From Cylindrotheca closterium (taxonomy: Eukaryota; Bacillariophyta; Bacillariophyceae; Bacillariales; Bacillariaceae), in NCBI GenBank assembly GCA_933822405.4, contig CAKOGP040001918.1:1-13570 (forward strand): a DNA stretch of 13,570 bases, given 5' to 3'. The translations under genes and the position numbers were made by a program. Position 1 is the first letter of the stretch. Every line of letters starts with the position of its first letter. Below the pieces are notes generated by a model. That model ran no database searches, was not told the origin of the DNA, and saw only the letters and a program-made list of their open reading frames with translations. Below are positions 7,077 through 13,570 of the stretch, piece after piece.

Positions 7077-9803
7077 TTAATACCAAGTTGGGTCACTCTT
7101 TTCAGTGAATTCAGGATGATCCGATTTGTCAAAGAAGTCAAGTAGATCCGTGTCTCTATTATTCGACCCATTTTCATTCGTCTTGTCACCGGATGGCACA
7201 GCAGGAGTCTGCTCCCCCACCATTTTGCGTGATATGGGCCACCAAGAACTCACCGTCTCTTGTTTGGTATTTGAAATGGAAGGTCTGGGACTTTCCACCG
7301 TTCTTCGGAACGACTTGGAAAGCCAAGAACCTTCTTTAGCACTTTTGCTAGTTGGCTCGAGAATCTCCTCCAACTCGGCGAGCGTTCTTGGTCCGGTGTT
7401 GCTTTGCTCCGGCACTTCTTGCAAGTTGTTGGAGGACAATGATGACCTTGTTTGAAGCCACGAACTTGCTGCAGCTGGAACGTCAGTAATACTGGTCTCA
7501 GTGGCAGCTTGTAGCTCTTGCTTCGTTCGTTTTAGCTCCTTCGTCAGCCTTTCAACTTCGGCTGCAAAGTTCCTCTTGTTGGCTTCCAGGGTCTCAATCT
7601 GCTTTTGCAGTGGCGAGACTTTTGTGTCCTGGTTCAAAGCATCATCCAACTCTTGCTTGGCTCGCGCCAACTCCTTCGAAAGATCTTCTATCATCGCCGT
7701 TTTGCTGTTTAGCGTGGATCGAAGTAGTAAGAGTTCCCCTTGGCTTTTCGCACCAAGCAACAACTTGCGTTTCATATCCTTCTCGGCAAGCCTTAGAGAA
7801 TAAATAGACTCTTCATGCTGTGCGTTCTCTTGTTGAAGGTGGTCATTTCTTTCCTCCAACTTCAAAATCTTCTCTTTCAGTTCTTCTAATTCTCTTCCTT
7901 CAACATTAGCGTTGTCCAGTTGTGCCTGAAGTTGCGATTGAAGCTCTGCCTTTTGCTTAGTCTCTTCCTTCAACAACTGTTCGAACTCTTCCTTTTGCTT
8001 TGTCTCCTCCTTCAGTAATCGTTGGAACTCTTCCTTTTGCTTTGTCTCTTCCTGTAGCATCTTTTGGAGTTCTACCTTTTGCTGAATCTCTTCCTCAAGC
8101 AGTCGATCCGTTGGATCTTGCTTGAAATGAAGGCTTCTTGAATGGTTTGAAAGTTCCATTCGCTCTTCTTCCAATTTAGATTCGTAACTATTGAACTTGT
8201 TGACAAGTTTGTCCAAAGTAGCTTGTTTCCGTTTCCTCCGTTCCGCCAATGTCGGACTCGGAATTATCTCTCGCAGCATATTATCCTCCTCATGCTCAGG
8301 TTCATTTGGGGCGTCAGGAGTGGTGGTGGGGTTCTGTAAGTCGAGACTGTAATGTAACGCGTTGGCCTCTGGTGGGTCAATAGCAGTAGACGGCTGTTGG
8401 CTTGTGCCATGGCTTTCAGCCATATCGTTGCCGGATGATGCGGAGGGACTGTTGGAAGGGGTGTTCATATCGCAAGCCTCGTCTGATGGTACAAGGATGC
8501 TCTTCTTTGGCTCTTGACTTTCAGTGGTGGGATTGCTGCTAGGTACGGAAGCATTGTTTGAATCCGGAGCCTCATCGGATGGAAAGCTGATTCTCTTCTT
8601 TGGCTCTTGACTGTCACGGGTATGGCTGCTGGAGGATACTGAAGCATTGTTGGAATCGTGTGCCTCGGTCATGCTGATTCTCACCTCTTGTGATTGACTT
8701 TCAGAGTCACGGCTGCCTGAGGAGGAGCAAGGAATGTAGGATATAGAAAGCTGATCGGACGACATACTCTTTGATCCAACGCTGCTTTGCCTCTTCGGCA
8801 GAGTTTTTGAACCAATACTGCTTTTCCTCTTCGGAACACTGCTGAATCGTTTTGGCTGAATCGTGGATCCAATATTACTTTGCCTCTTTGGCTGTGTCTT
8901 CGATTGTACGCTGCTAATACTGCTTTGCCTCTTTGGCTGGGTCTTTGATCCAACACTGCTGTGCCTCTTTGGCTTGTTATTAGATTCAACGCTGCTTCGT
9001 CTCTTTGGCTGACTCTTTGAATCAACACTGTTCTGACTCTTCCTTGTCTTCTTTTTAGACTTTGTCTTCACCTTTCGGTTCGATTCCTCGTCAAGATCTC
9101 GGAAGGACTCTGGAAGGTTCACTGAAAACGATGCACCATTTGAAATTGCATCCTTGTTGGCCTTCTTTGATATGTTTTTCTTCTTTTTCTTCTTTAGCTT
9201 GCCAGGCGAGTCTAAGGGAAAGCCATTTGTTTCAAGCTTCTTAGTTGTCTTTAGCTTTCGTGATTTTGGAGACTTAGATAGTGAGGAGGTGTTGGACTTG
9301 TTTGGACCAATAGTAGGAGCCTCCTTTTCAAAATCTCGGAACGATGCCCGATAGTGATCCGACGCGTGAATCTCGTCATCTTCAGCTTCGGCATCTTCTT
9401 CGACTGTCGCTACAGTTCGAAAAGTCCGTGAAGACTCCACCTTCTCCATCCTTCTGATGTATTGGAACACAGTTGTCTTGGGAAATTCTTCCTTTCTCTC
9501 GGAAGAAGAGGATCTGCTCTGTTCTTTAGTAGCAACAGGATCATCATTGAGAAACGAATCGCTACTCGATTCGTCATCGTCGACGTTAAGAGGTATGTTT
9601 CCTCGATTAGTGTTACCCCGAGTGCTGTTCGTACAAGGACGCAAGCTGAAGGAAGCTATGGAAAGTTCATCATCTTCATCTTCTGACAATGTTGGCTCTA
9701 AGGTTTCCTGAGTAGCCTTCGCCTGCTTGTCTGAAGTGTTGGCCTCCGACTTTCTGTTGTTCCGGAGCGGATTCTTGAAGATCCCTCCCGATATCTTCAT
9801 CAT
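7077..9803 (-). CDS. Gene C: repeat-expanded coiled-coil paralogue, 908 residues
   Basis: Third and most diverged member of the array; function unknown. The start MMKISGGIFKN aligns without a gap to the starts of A and B. Parts: acidic/Ser tract (38-100), SPGKLKKKKKK (199-209, nearly identical to B), SFRDLDEES (233-241, matching SFAEIDKxS), seven PKRxS(S/N) repeats (266-346), two 31-residue Ser-rich repeats (380-441), and a coiled coil (about 520-770) with a 14-residue unit repeated four times (562-618). KSQGELLLLRSTL (686-698) and LEANKRNFAAEV (739-750) follow. Tryptophan motifs SSWL, GSWL and SSWWP come near the end, and DLLDFFD replaces the exact C-terminus seen in A and B. It lacks the DGKK..FLAAFN block and the QSGFMSMSS segment. 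No signal peptide or membrane helix. The shared order of parts makes paralogy secure. Confidence 0.86.
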   Translation of the reverse strand: MMKISGGIFKNPLRNNRKSEANTSDKQAKATQETLEPTLSEDEDDELSIASFSLRPCTNSTRGNTNRGNIPLNVDDDESSSDSFLNDDPVATKEQSRSSSSERKEEFPKTTVFQYIRRMEKVESSRTFRTVATVEEDAEAEDDEIHASDHYRASFRDFEKEAPTIGPNKSNTSSLSKSPKSRKLKTTKKLETNGFPLDSPGKLKKKKKKNISKKANKDAISNGASFSVNLPESFRDLDEESNRKVKTKSKKKTRKSQNSVDSKSQPKRRSSVESNNKPKRHSSVGSKTQPKRQSSISSVQSKTQPKRQSNIGSTIQPKRFSSVPKRKSSIGSKTLPKRQSSVGSKSMSSDQLSISYIPCSSSGSRDSESQSQEVRISMTEAHDSNNASVSSSSHTRDSQEPKKRISFPSDEAPDSNNASVPSSNPTTESQEPKKSILVPSDEACDMNTPSNSPSASSGNDMAESHGTSQQPSTAIDPPEANALHYSLDLQNPTTTPDAPNEPEHEEDNMLREIIPSPTLAERRKRKQATLDKLVNKFNSYESKLEEERMELSNHSRSLHFKQDPTDRLLEEEIQQKVELQKMLQEETKQKEEFQRLLKEETKQKEEFEQLLKEETKQKAELQSQLQAQLDNANVEGRELEELKEKILKLEERNDHLQQENAQHEESIYSLRLAEKDMKRKLLLGAKSQGELLLLRSTLNSKTAMIEDLSKELARAKQELDDALNQDTKVSPLQKQIETLEANKRNFAAEVERLTKELKRTKQELQAATETSITDVPAAASSWLQTRSSLSSNNLQEVPEQSNTGPRTLAELEEILEPTSKSAKEGSWLSKSFRRTVESPRPSISNTKQETVSSWWPISRKMVGEQTPAVPSGDKTNENGSNNRDTDLLDFFDKSDHPEFTEKSDPTWY
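7951..8118 (-). repeat. 42-bp tandem repeat, four copies, in the coiled coil of gene C
   Basis: Units begin at 7951, 7993, 8035 and 8077, exactly 42 bp apart, each starting TTTTGCT on the plus strand. They encode a 14-residue unit of the type LLKEETKQKEEFQ, that is, two full heptads, so the expansion keeps both reading frame and coiled-coil register. A and B each have a single equivalent (QLLNEEAEKNVELQ, QLLQEETEKNRELQ). Confidence 0.9.
8481..8666 (-). repeat. 93-bp tandem repeat, two copies plus a fragment, in gene C
   Basis: Encodes two 31-residue units (residues 380-410 and 411-441) sharing DSNNASV, SQEPKK and PSDEA at constant spacing; a third unit begins (EACD) and then decays. The repeat lies in the Ser-rich disordered part and keeps frame. 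Confidence 0.85.
8766..9047 (-). repeat. Approx. 36-bp tandem repeat encoding PKRxSS units in gene C
   Basis: Seven PKR motifs at residues 266, 278, 290, 305, 317, 324 and 336, mostly 12 residues apart, each followed by xSSV, xSSI or xSNI. A degenerate unit may precede them (TRKSQNSVDS). The R-x-x-S-(V/I) pattern resembles basophilic kinase sites, so this could be a multi-phosphorylation segment; that role is inferred. Confidence 0.85.
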
Positions 9804-10249
9804 CTTGCTTGCTTGTATGCTTTAGCACAGATGATCAAAACAATGAACATTCAAAATGAATAAATGCGTGAAGTTTCTGATGAGTCGCGTAAAAAATGTT
9901 GCTTTCCGACCGGTAACGTGAGTTTGAACCAGTGACAAAACTCTGCTCTGCACGTAATGTTTGCAACATATAATGTGTCTGTGAACTTTCCTTTATGTAA
10001 TCCATTCCCGAACCGTTGTTAACATTTAATACCTCCAAGGAAGCCACTGTCCAATAGTAATTAGGGTTTTCTCCGAACGCCGTCTCTTTCCCCTTACTCA
10101 TTATATATTGTTGACGAGTAATATCATCATACCGGTACCGGTAAATATATTATAAAATACATGATAGAAAATGGAATTGGCGACAAATATAGTCTATTGC
10201 AGTACCTGTGGTAAATACACTGTTACAATACATAATATATATTCACATC

Positions 10250-10275
10250 ATGACAGTATCCAGGAGGACTGTCAT
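10250..10275. repeat. 8-bp inverted repeat ATGACAGT/ACTGTCAT
   Basis: Exact arms at 10250-10257 and 10268-10275 around a 10-bp loop in noncoding DNA. Short enough to be chance; no role is assigned. Confidence 0.45.
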
Positions 10276-10738
10276 TAAGTTACATGAAACCTTCCAAATT
10301 TAAAAATTAAGGAGTCTGTTCAGTCTCCTGAAAGAATAATCACCAGCAGCATCCGCCAGTGCTGCCAACGGTGCATTTGCATTGGACTGCAGAATCCACA
10401 TCAGGGACCCCATTATTTCTTTTAAAATTCCGGCCGTATATCTTGGCCACAATTCTCTTTTTCTACTGAAATATCTCTCTGGAATATCCTTAGATACTTA
10501 TGCAGTTATCCATCGCAGGACTTTATTGCAGATTCTTATTTTGACGGTCACTAAAATATTCCGGAACAATTTCATTTATGGTTCCCATCCATGAAATTAT
10601 TTCAGGCGATTATTTCAAATTTCCTCCCCCCTAATGTATCCCATTATTGTCAACAAACCCTAAATCTGTGACTACTTGTTGTGGACAATTGGTCTGATCC
10701 AAACAAATGGTTGGAATAAAATTAGTGGTTTACTATAT

Positions 10739-10788
10739 TGTAACAGCCTGTTAACTTTTGGCATAAAATGCTGCAATTTGCTGTTACA
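10739..10788. repeat. 9-bp inverted repeat TGTAACAGC/GCTGTTACA
   Basis: Exact arms at 10739-10747 and 10780-10788. The left arm overlaps a second palindrome, TAACAG-C-CTGTTA (10741-10753), so the half-site CTGTTA occurs three times counting both strands; CTGTTACA also occurs at 10220-10227. Possible binding-site cluster or small element remnant, unproven. Confidence 0.45.
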
Positions 10789-10947
10789 CTTTCAGTCTAG
10801 TGTTTACGCTTGAAATACATTCCAGAGGCAAGTGTCTGAATGATGCAGCTGCATTCTTTTCTCAGGATATAATGGCAAATGTAATTGTATCCACACAATG
10901 GTAACTTTAAAATTGTATAAATATGAACTATGAATGTATTGTACCAA

Positions 10948-12211
10948 TTAGACTCCATATACTGCTAGATCAGCCCAGTTGTTTTGGATCACAACCTGAT
11001 CCGCTGGGGCAGGAGCAACTTCCTCTGCGTTGAATATGAAAGTTGTCTCAAATTGAAGTCCTAGAGTTTCATCAGCACGCTGCTCCTTGATCCTACTGAA
11101 CAATTTGTTGAACAAAGTGTAACCCTCCTCACTCCAACCCTCAGCCTTCCTGGAGCCCTGACCACTCCCCGTGAATTTAAAGTCACCAACTATTCTGCAT
11201 TCTTGTGCTGCTAAGGGGACATGGGACTCCGAGCTGTCACTACCAGGAGAGTCAGAATCCCCTTCCAGCCCCCTTGCATCAGGAGACTCATTTCCATTGT
11301 TAGTCCCAATACCACCACTGGCCTCAGCCTCAGCAAGTTTTTTCTCCGCCTCCGCCTTCCATGCGTCATACCCATTGTCATATGCAAGCACCAAAAAAGC
11401 CTCAAGACATTCAGGCACAAATCCTGATATAGTCTTTTTCATTGACAAGGCAGTAAACTTCTGTCCATAAATCGCCCTCATGAAGTTCTTCAAGAACAGA
11501 ATGTAGATGTCAGTGTTCTCCCGCAGTCCAGCAATATTGCCCTCTGCCCCTACCGAATATACCATGCTTGGTTCTGGAGGCTGAACCCTTTCTGGGTTCA
11601 TGAACATGCCTGGTATGATAAGGTTAGTGGGGGTACTAATACTACATGCTAACCATGACACCAGTATTACTCACCAATGACCAGACCCTTCAAAGTGTTG
11701 CTCAACGTCTGTCTTTTACTATTCAGAGCCTTCCGATAGGCATTTTTTCCACTAGCCTGCCACCAAGCAATCAAAGCTCGTTTAGATGCCCTGATCTTTG
11801 TATCCTGTAAACAGGCTTTATAAATGGGACCATTGGCATCTAAGTCACGTAAATTGATGAGAAAAATTTGATAACGAAAGAATTTAGTTGTACAGGATCT
11901 TCACACAAGACTGCTCCACTGTTCATGCTCATTACTTTGATCCTTAAAGGGTTGGGATTCCAGCTCCACTTCCACGCTTTGACCTGGAGGAAACCTTTGC
12001 ATTTTTGTGTGTCAGAGAAGTTATGAAAAAAATTGCTCCCTCCAACGCCCTTTTGCTGCCACTTTCTGATCTACCTGTCACTTCAGTACTGTACTAGTAC
12101 TAGCTCTACTGCTGTCATTGGTGCGCCTTGGTGCACTGTAGACTTTCTTACCCAGTCTACACACACACAAAATGGCGCGATTCTGCGCCATAGTTTTGTG
12201 TCCTTTTGCAT
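10948..12211 (-). CDS. Spliced gene of unknown function, four-exon model, 350 residues
   Basis: The longest exon-level frame (10948-11661) is open beyond its real exon. On the minus strand I read exons 12211-12152, 12070-11905, 11839-11675 and 11609-10948, total 1053 nt, with all phases agreeing. Introns are 12151-12071 (GTAAGA...GTAG), 11904-11840 (GTGAAG...TTAG) and 11674-11610 (GTGAGT...CCAG), that is 81, 65 and 65 bp. The product includes WKWSWNPNPLRIKVM, then a basic helical part (CLQDTKIRASKRALIAWWQ). A hydrophobic helical segment (residues ILFLKNFMRAIYG), a Glu/Ala-rich helix, an acidic Ser/Gly linker and EGWSEEGYTLFNKLFSRIKEQR come next, and the protein ends AVYGV. I do not recognise the family; the GWSxEG...FN motif reminds me of element-borne proteins in algae, which is only an impression. 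Exons 3-4 are well supported, exon 2 fairly, exon 1 weakly; an alternative start is the ATG at 11932. Confidence 0.55.
12168..12198. repeat. Imperfect inverted repeat with TGGCGC arms
   Basis: CAAAATGGCGC (12168-12178) pairs with GCGCCATAGTTTTG (12185-12198), the right arm having a 3-base bulge, around a 6-base loop. It overlaps the tentative first exon of the spliced gene, which lowers confidence in that exon or suggests an upstream regulatory site instead. Confidence 0.5.
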
Positions 12212-12537
12212 GTCCTGACTTCTCTGACTATCGACAATTGACTTAACAGGATTAATCCAACAAACTGCGACCAAAAAACCAGTCCCCTTTTTCTCCCTCA
12301 AAACGTAGTTTTCACTGTATTTGCACCAAATTGCCCCTTTTTACCGCCGCACCCACAACACACAACACCAAGAATACGATTGATCCAACTGTCGATGGCT
12401 TCGAGGATTTACAATCGCCCACCAGAAATTCATCAGGACACAAAACAAAAGTACTATTATTTTTGTTACAGTAGTATGTCGCTGTTTGCTATTGCTATGC
12501 TTTCATTTCCTCTTCTCTTTTGAGCAAAGAAAATGTT

Positions 12538-12561
12538 GTCGTCGTCGTCGTCGTCATCGTC
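12538..12561. repeat. GTC trinucleotide microsatellite
   Basis: Six GTC units at 12538-12555 followed by ATC and GTC. Located in noncoding DNA. Confidence 0.85.
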
Positions 12562-12736
12562 GCATCAAACTTTCATCTTGTCTTCAAACTTTTTGCTGTC
12601 TCCTCTGACCTCCCTTCCCTAACCTAAAGAAACTTCGAAAGATGGCTCCTCTTTTTTTGTACAAGGATGGGTGTCTCTCAACACCCTTGCCATTGCCCAT
12701 ACAATCCCTTCTGTTTGTAGGGTTTCATCCGGGTTA

Positions 12737-12831
12737 CCCGGTTATCAACTTTCCCGCAAGTACACCTAAATTTTGGGAATTTCCAGGATTCGCTGAAAAC
12801 ACACTTACTTTCGGGATACTTGATAACCTGG
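12737..12831. repeat. Foldback element with 26-bp imperfect arms
   Basis: Left arm 12737-12762 and right arm 12806-12831 are reverse complements at 22 of 26 positions, around a 43-bp centre. The core GGTTATCAA/TTGATAACC is exact. A smaller palindrome CCGGGT-T-ACCCGG (12729-12741) overlaps the left edge. It could be a miniature inverted-repeat element or an RNA stem-loop precursor; no flanking duplication was evident to me. Confidence 0.75.
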
Positions 12832-12836
12832 AAAAG

Positions 12837-12958
12837 GAAATCGAATTTGAATAATAAAATACGTATGAAATCGAATACTAATAATAAAATACATATTGAA
12901 ATCGAGTACGAATAATAAAATACGTATTGAAATCGAATACGAATAATAGAATACAATA
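12837..12958. repeat. AT-rich minisatellite, about four 30-31-bp units
   Basis: Units start with GAAATCGA at 12837, 12867, 12898 and 12929 and contain AATAATA(A/G)AATAC. The first unit is 30 bp, the next two 31 bp, and the last degenerates. It abuts the right arm of the foldback. There are no spacers between units, so this is not a CRISPR array. Confidence 0.85.
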
Positions 12959-12995
12959 CTTTTTTGACATCAATGGCTAATAGCACCCCCTTTTC

Positions 12996-13024
12996 AATAA
13001 CGTTCTTTTTTTGCCAACGTTATT
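12996..13024. repeat. Hairpin AATAACGTT/AACGTTATT
   Basis: Exact 9-bp arms at 12996-13004 and 13016-13024 with an 11-base T-rich loop; each arm contains the palindrome AACGTT. Lies 146 bp upstream of the plus-strand partial gene. Role unknown. Confidence 0.55.
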
Positions 13025-13169
13025 TTTAAAAAACCTCATTTAGAAATATTTTATATATGACATTTTAAAAAACAATTCCAACGTTTTTTGTTAATTAAAT
13101 TTTTTTTAAAAACACTTAGACGATTTCAAACAGAAGCATTTACTTGTACAGCATTGTTCCTTCAATACA

Positions 13170-13570
13170 ATGAGGCGTGTGCAAACATTGCCAACACCAC
13201 CCTCAAACACTGTAGTACAAGCAGCTTCAGCCATGGACTGTGGAGATGGCTCATCCCAAGCTACCAAACTAGGGCCCAATAAACCACCCCAAACCTCCCA
13301 AAAAAGGTCTCAAGAAGATGTTTCACGCTTAAACAGGAATGGAAACACTGCAAAGAAAAAGAAACATGAAGGGGTCTTCATAGACCTTTGTCAGGATTAT
13401 AATGTTCCAGAGCTCCAACAGCAGCTATTCCAAGCAGCACCTGCAGAGGAACTGGTTTCCTCTCTAATTGGATCTACTGGTCTTTCTTTCTCACGGGAAT
13501 CCAAAAACTATAGTAGGAGTGTTGCTGTATATATATTCTTTTTCAGTAGGAACCTTGGTGTAAAGCCCTA
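13170..13570 (+). CDS. Partial gene of unknown function, 3' end outside the window
   Basis: Open from an ATG at 13170 (a second in-frame ATG at 13233) through the last base without a stop, 133 full codons. The first 60 residues are Pro/Ser/Asn-rich with a basic KKKK patch. A more ordered part follows: GVFIDLCQDYNVPELQQQL, then APAEELVSSLIGSTGLSF, then VAVYIFFFSRNLGVKP. I do not recognise it. The bases coding for the VYIFFFS part end in TATATATATTCTTTTTCAG, which looks like an intron 3' end, so the last 60 bp may include an intron and the true protein may differ there. An acceptor-like CAG near 13151 also makes a further upstream exon possible. The coding composition and length of the open frame support a real gene moderately. 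Confidence 0.45.
   Translation, partial: MRRVQTLPTPPSNTVVQAASAMDCGDGSSQATKLGPNKPPQTSQKRSQEDVSRLNRNGNTAKKKKHEGVFIDLCQDYNVPELQQQLFQAAPAEELVSSLIGSTGLSFSRESKNYSRSVAVYIFFFSRNLGVKP

Larger units (their letters stand above)
9804..10947. other. Long intergenic spacer upstream of gene C
   Basis: 1.1 kb of mostly AT-rich DNA between the gene C start and the 3' end of the next minus-strand gene. It holds TACCGGTACCGGTA at 10130-10143, the 15-mer TATATTATAAAATAC at 10146-10160, an 8-bp inverted repeat at 10250-10275 and a 9-bp inverted repeat at 10739-10788. Small reading frames, for example at 10382-10594 plus or 9835-10101 minus, have no recognisable protein character and are not called. Confidence 0.6.
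12212..13169. other. Repeat-rich spacer between divergent genes
   Basis: 958 bp between the 5' ends of the minus-strand spliced gene and the plus-strand partial gene, so both promoters should lie here. It carries a GTC microsatellite, a 26-bp-arm foldback, a 30-31-bp minisatellite and a short AACGTT hairpin, and is strongly AT-rich from about 12960 to 13120. Reading frames at 12642-12854 and 12678-12986 are made of the foldback and minisatellite and are not called genes. Confidence 0.6.

Noticed and set aside
1579..9803. Homology of A, B and C to myosin, tropomyosin or other named coiled-coil proteins
   Set aside because: Only generic heptad composition would match; no head domain or family signature is visible.
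11936..12002. Alternative first exon of the spliced gene starting at the ATG at 12002 (MQRFPPGQ...) with a donor at 11935
   Set aside because: It can be joined in phase, but the other frame over the same bases (WKWSWNPNPLRIKVM) reads far more like protein and joins with a matching 65-bp intron.
12837..12958. Possible CRISPR array
   Set aside because: Units are directly adjacent without unique spacers, and the setting is eukaryotic with no cas genes.
13492..13546. A defined intron ending at the TTTTTCAG near 13546
   Set aside because: The acceptor looks good, but no convincing donor at a sensible distance can be fixed and the frame is open anyway, so no intron is called.

Overview
The window looks like nuclear DNA from a protist-type eukaryote with fairly compact genes. 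A marine alga, and a diatom in particular, is my best guess. The reasons are long single-exon genes beside a gene with very short GT-AG introns (65, 65 and 81 bp in my model), AT-rich spacers, low-complexity Lys/Ser/Asp-rich proteins, and an element-type tyrosine recombinase. The organism assignment is inference; nothing in the sequence proves it.

Layout. (1) 2-1132, plus strand: the 3' part of a tyrosine-recombinase gene that runs off the left edge. Its C-terminus is a poly-serine tail encoded by a TTC microsatellite. (2) 1133-1578: a spacer holding two adjacent stem-loops, one a perfect 17-bp hairpin. (3) 1579-9803, minus strand: a head-to-tail array of three diverged paralogues of 820, 673 and 908 residues, each a single open frame. 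Here they are called A (1579-4041), B (4564-6585) and C (7077-9803). They share a basic N-terminal motif of the type MKRISxGLFKN, a lysine-rich disordered half and a C-terminal coiled coil; A and B also end in LSxLLDF. I do not recognise the family. (4) 9804-10947: a noncoding spacer. (5) 10948-12211, minus strand: a spliced gene of unknown function, reconstructed here as four exons (350 residues). (6) 12212-13169: a noncoding, repeat-rich spacer with a foldback, an AT-rich minisatellite and an AACGTT hairpin. (7) 13170-13570, plus strand: the start of an unrecognised gene that runs off the right edge.

The main interest is the three-gene array. The copies have diverged by moving, duplicating and expanding short modules. 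Gene C has expanded a 14-residue (two-heptad) coiled-coil unit, a 12-residue PKRxSS unit and a 31-residue unit, and it has lost two blocks kept by A and B. Gene A has duplicated its N-terminal module. No operon logic applies: these are separate eukaryotic genes, and co-regulation is only a possibility.
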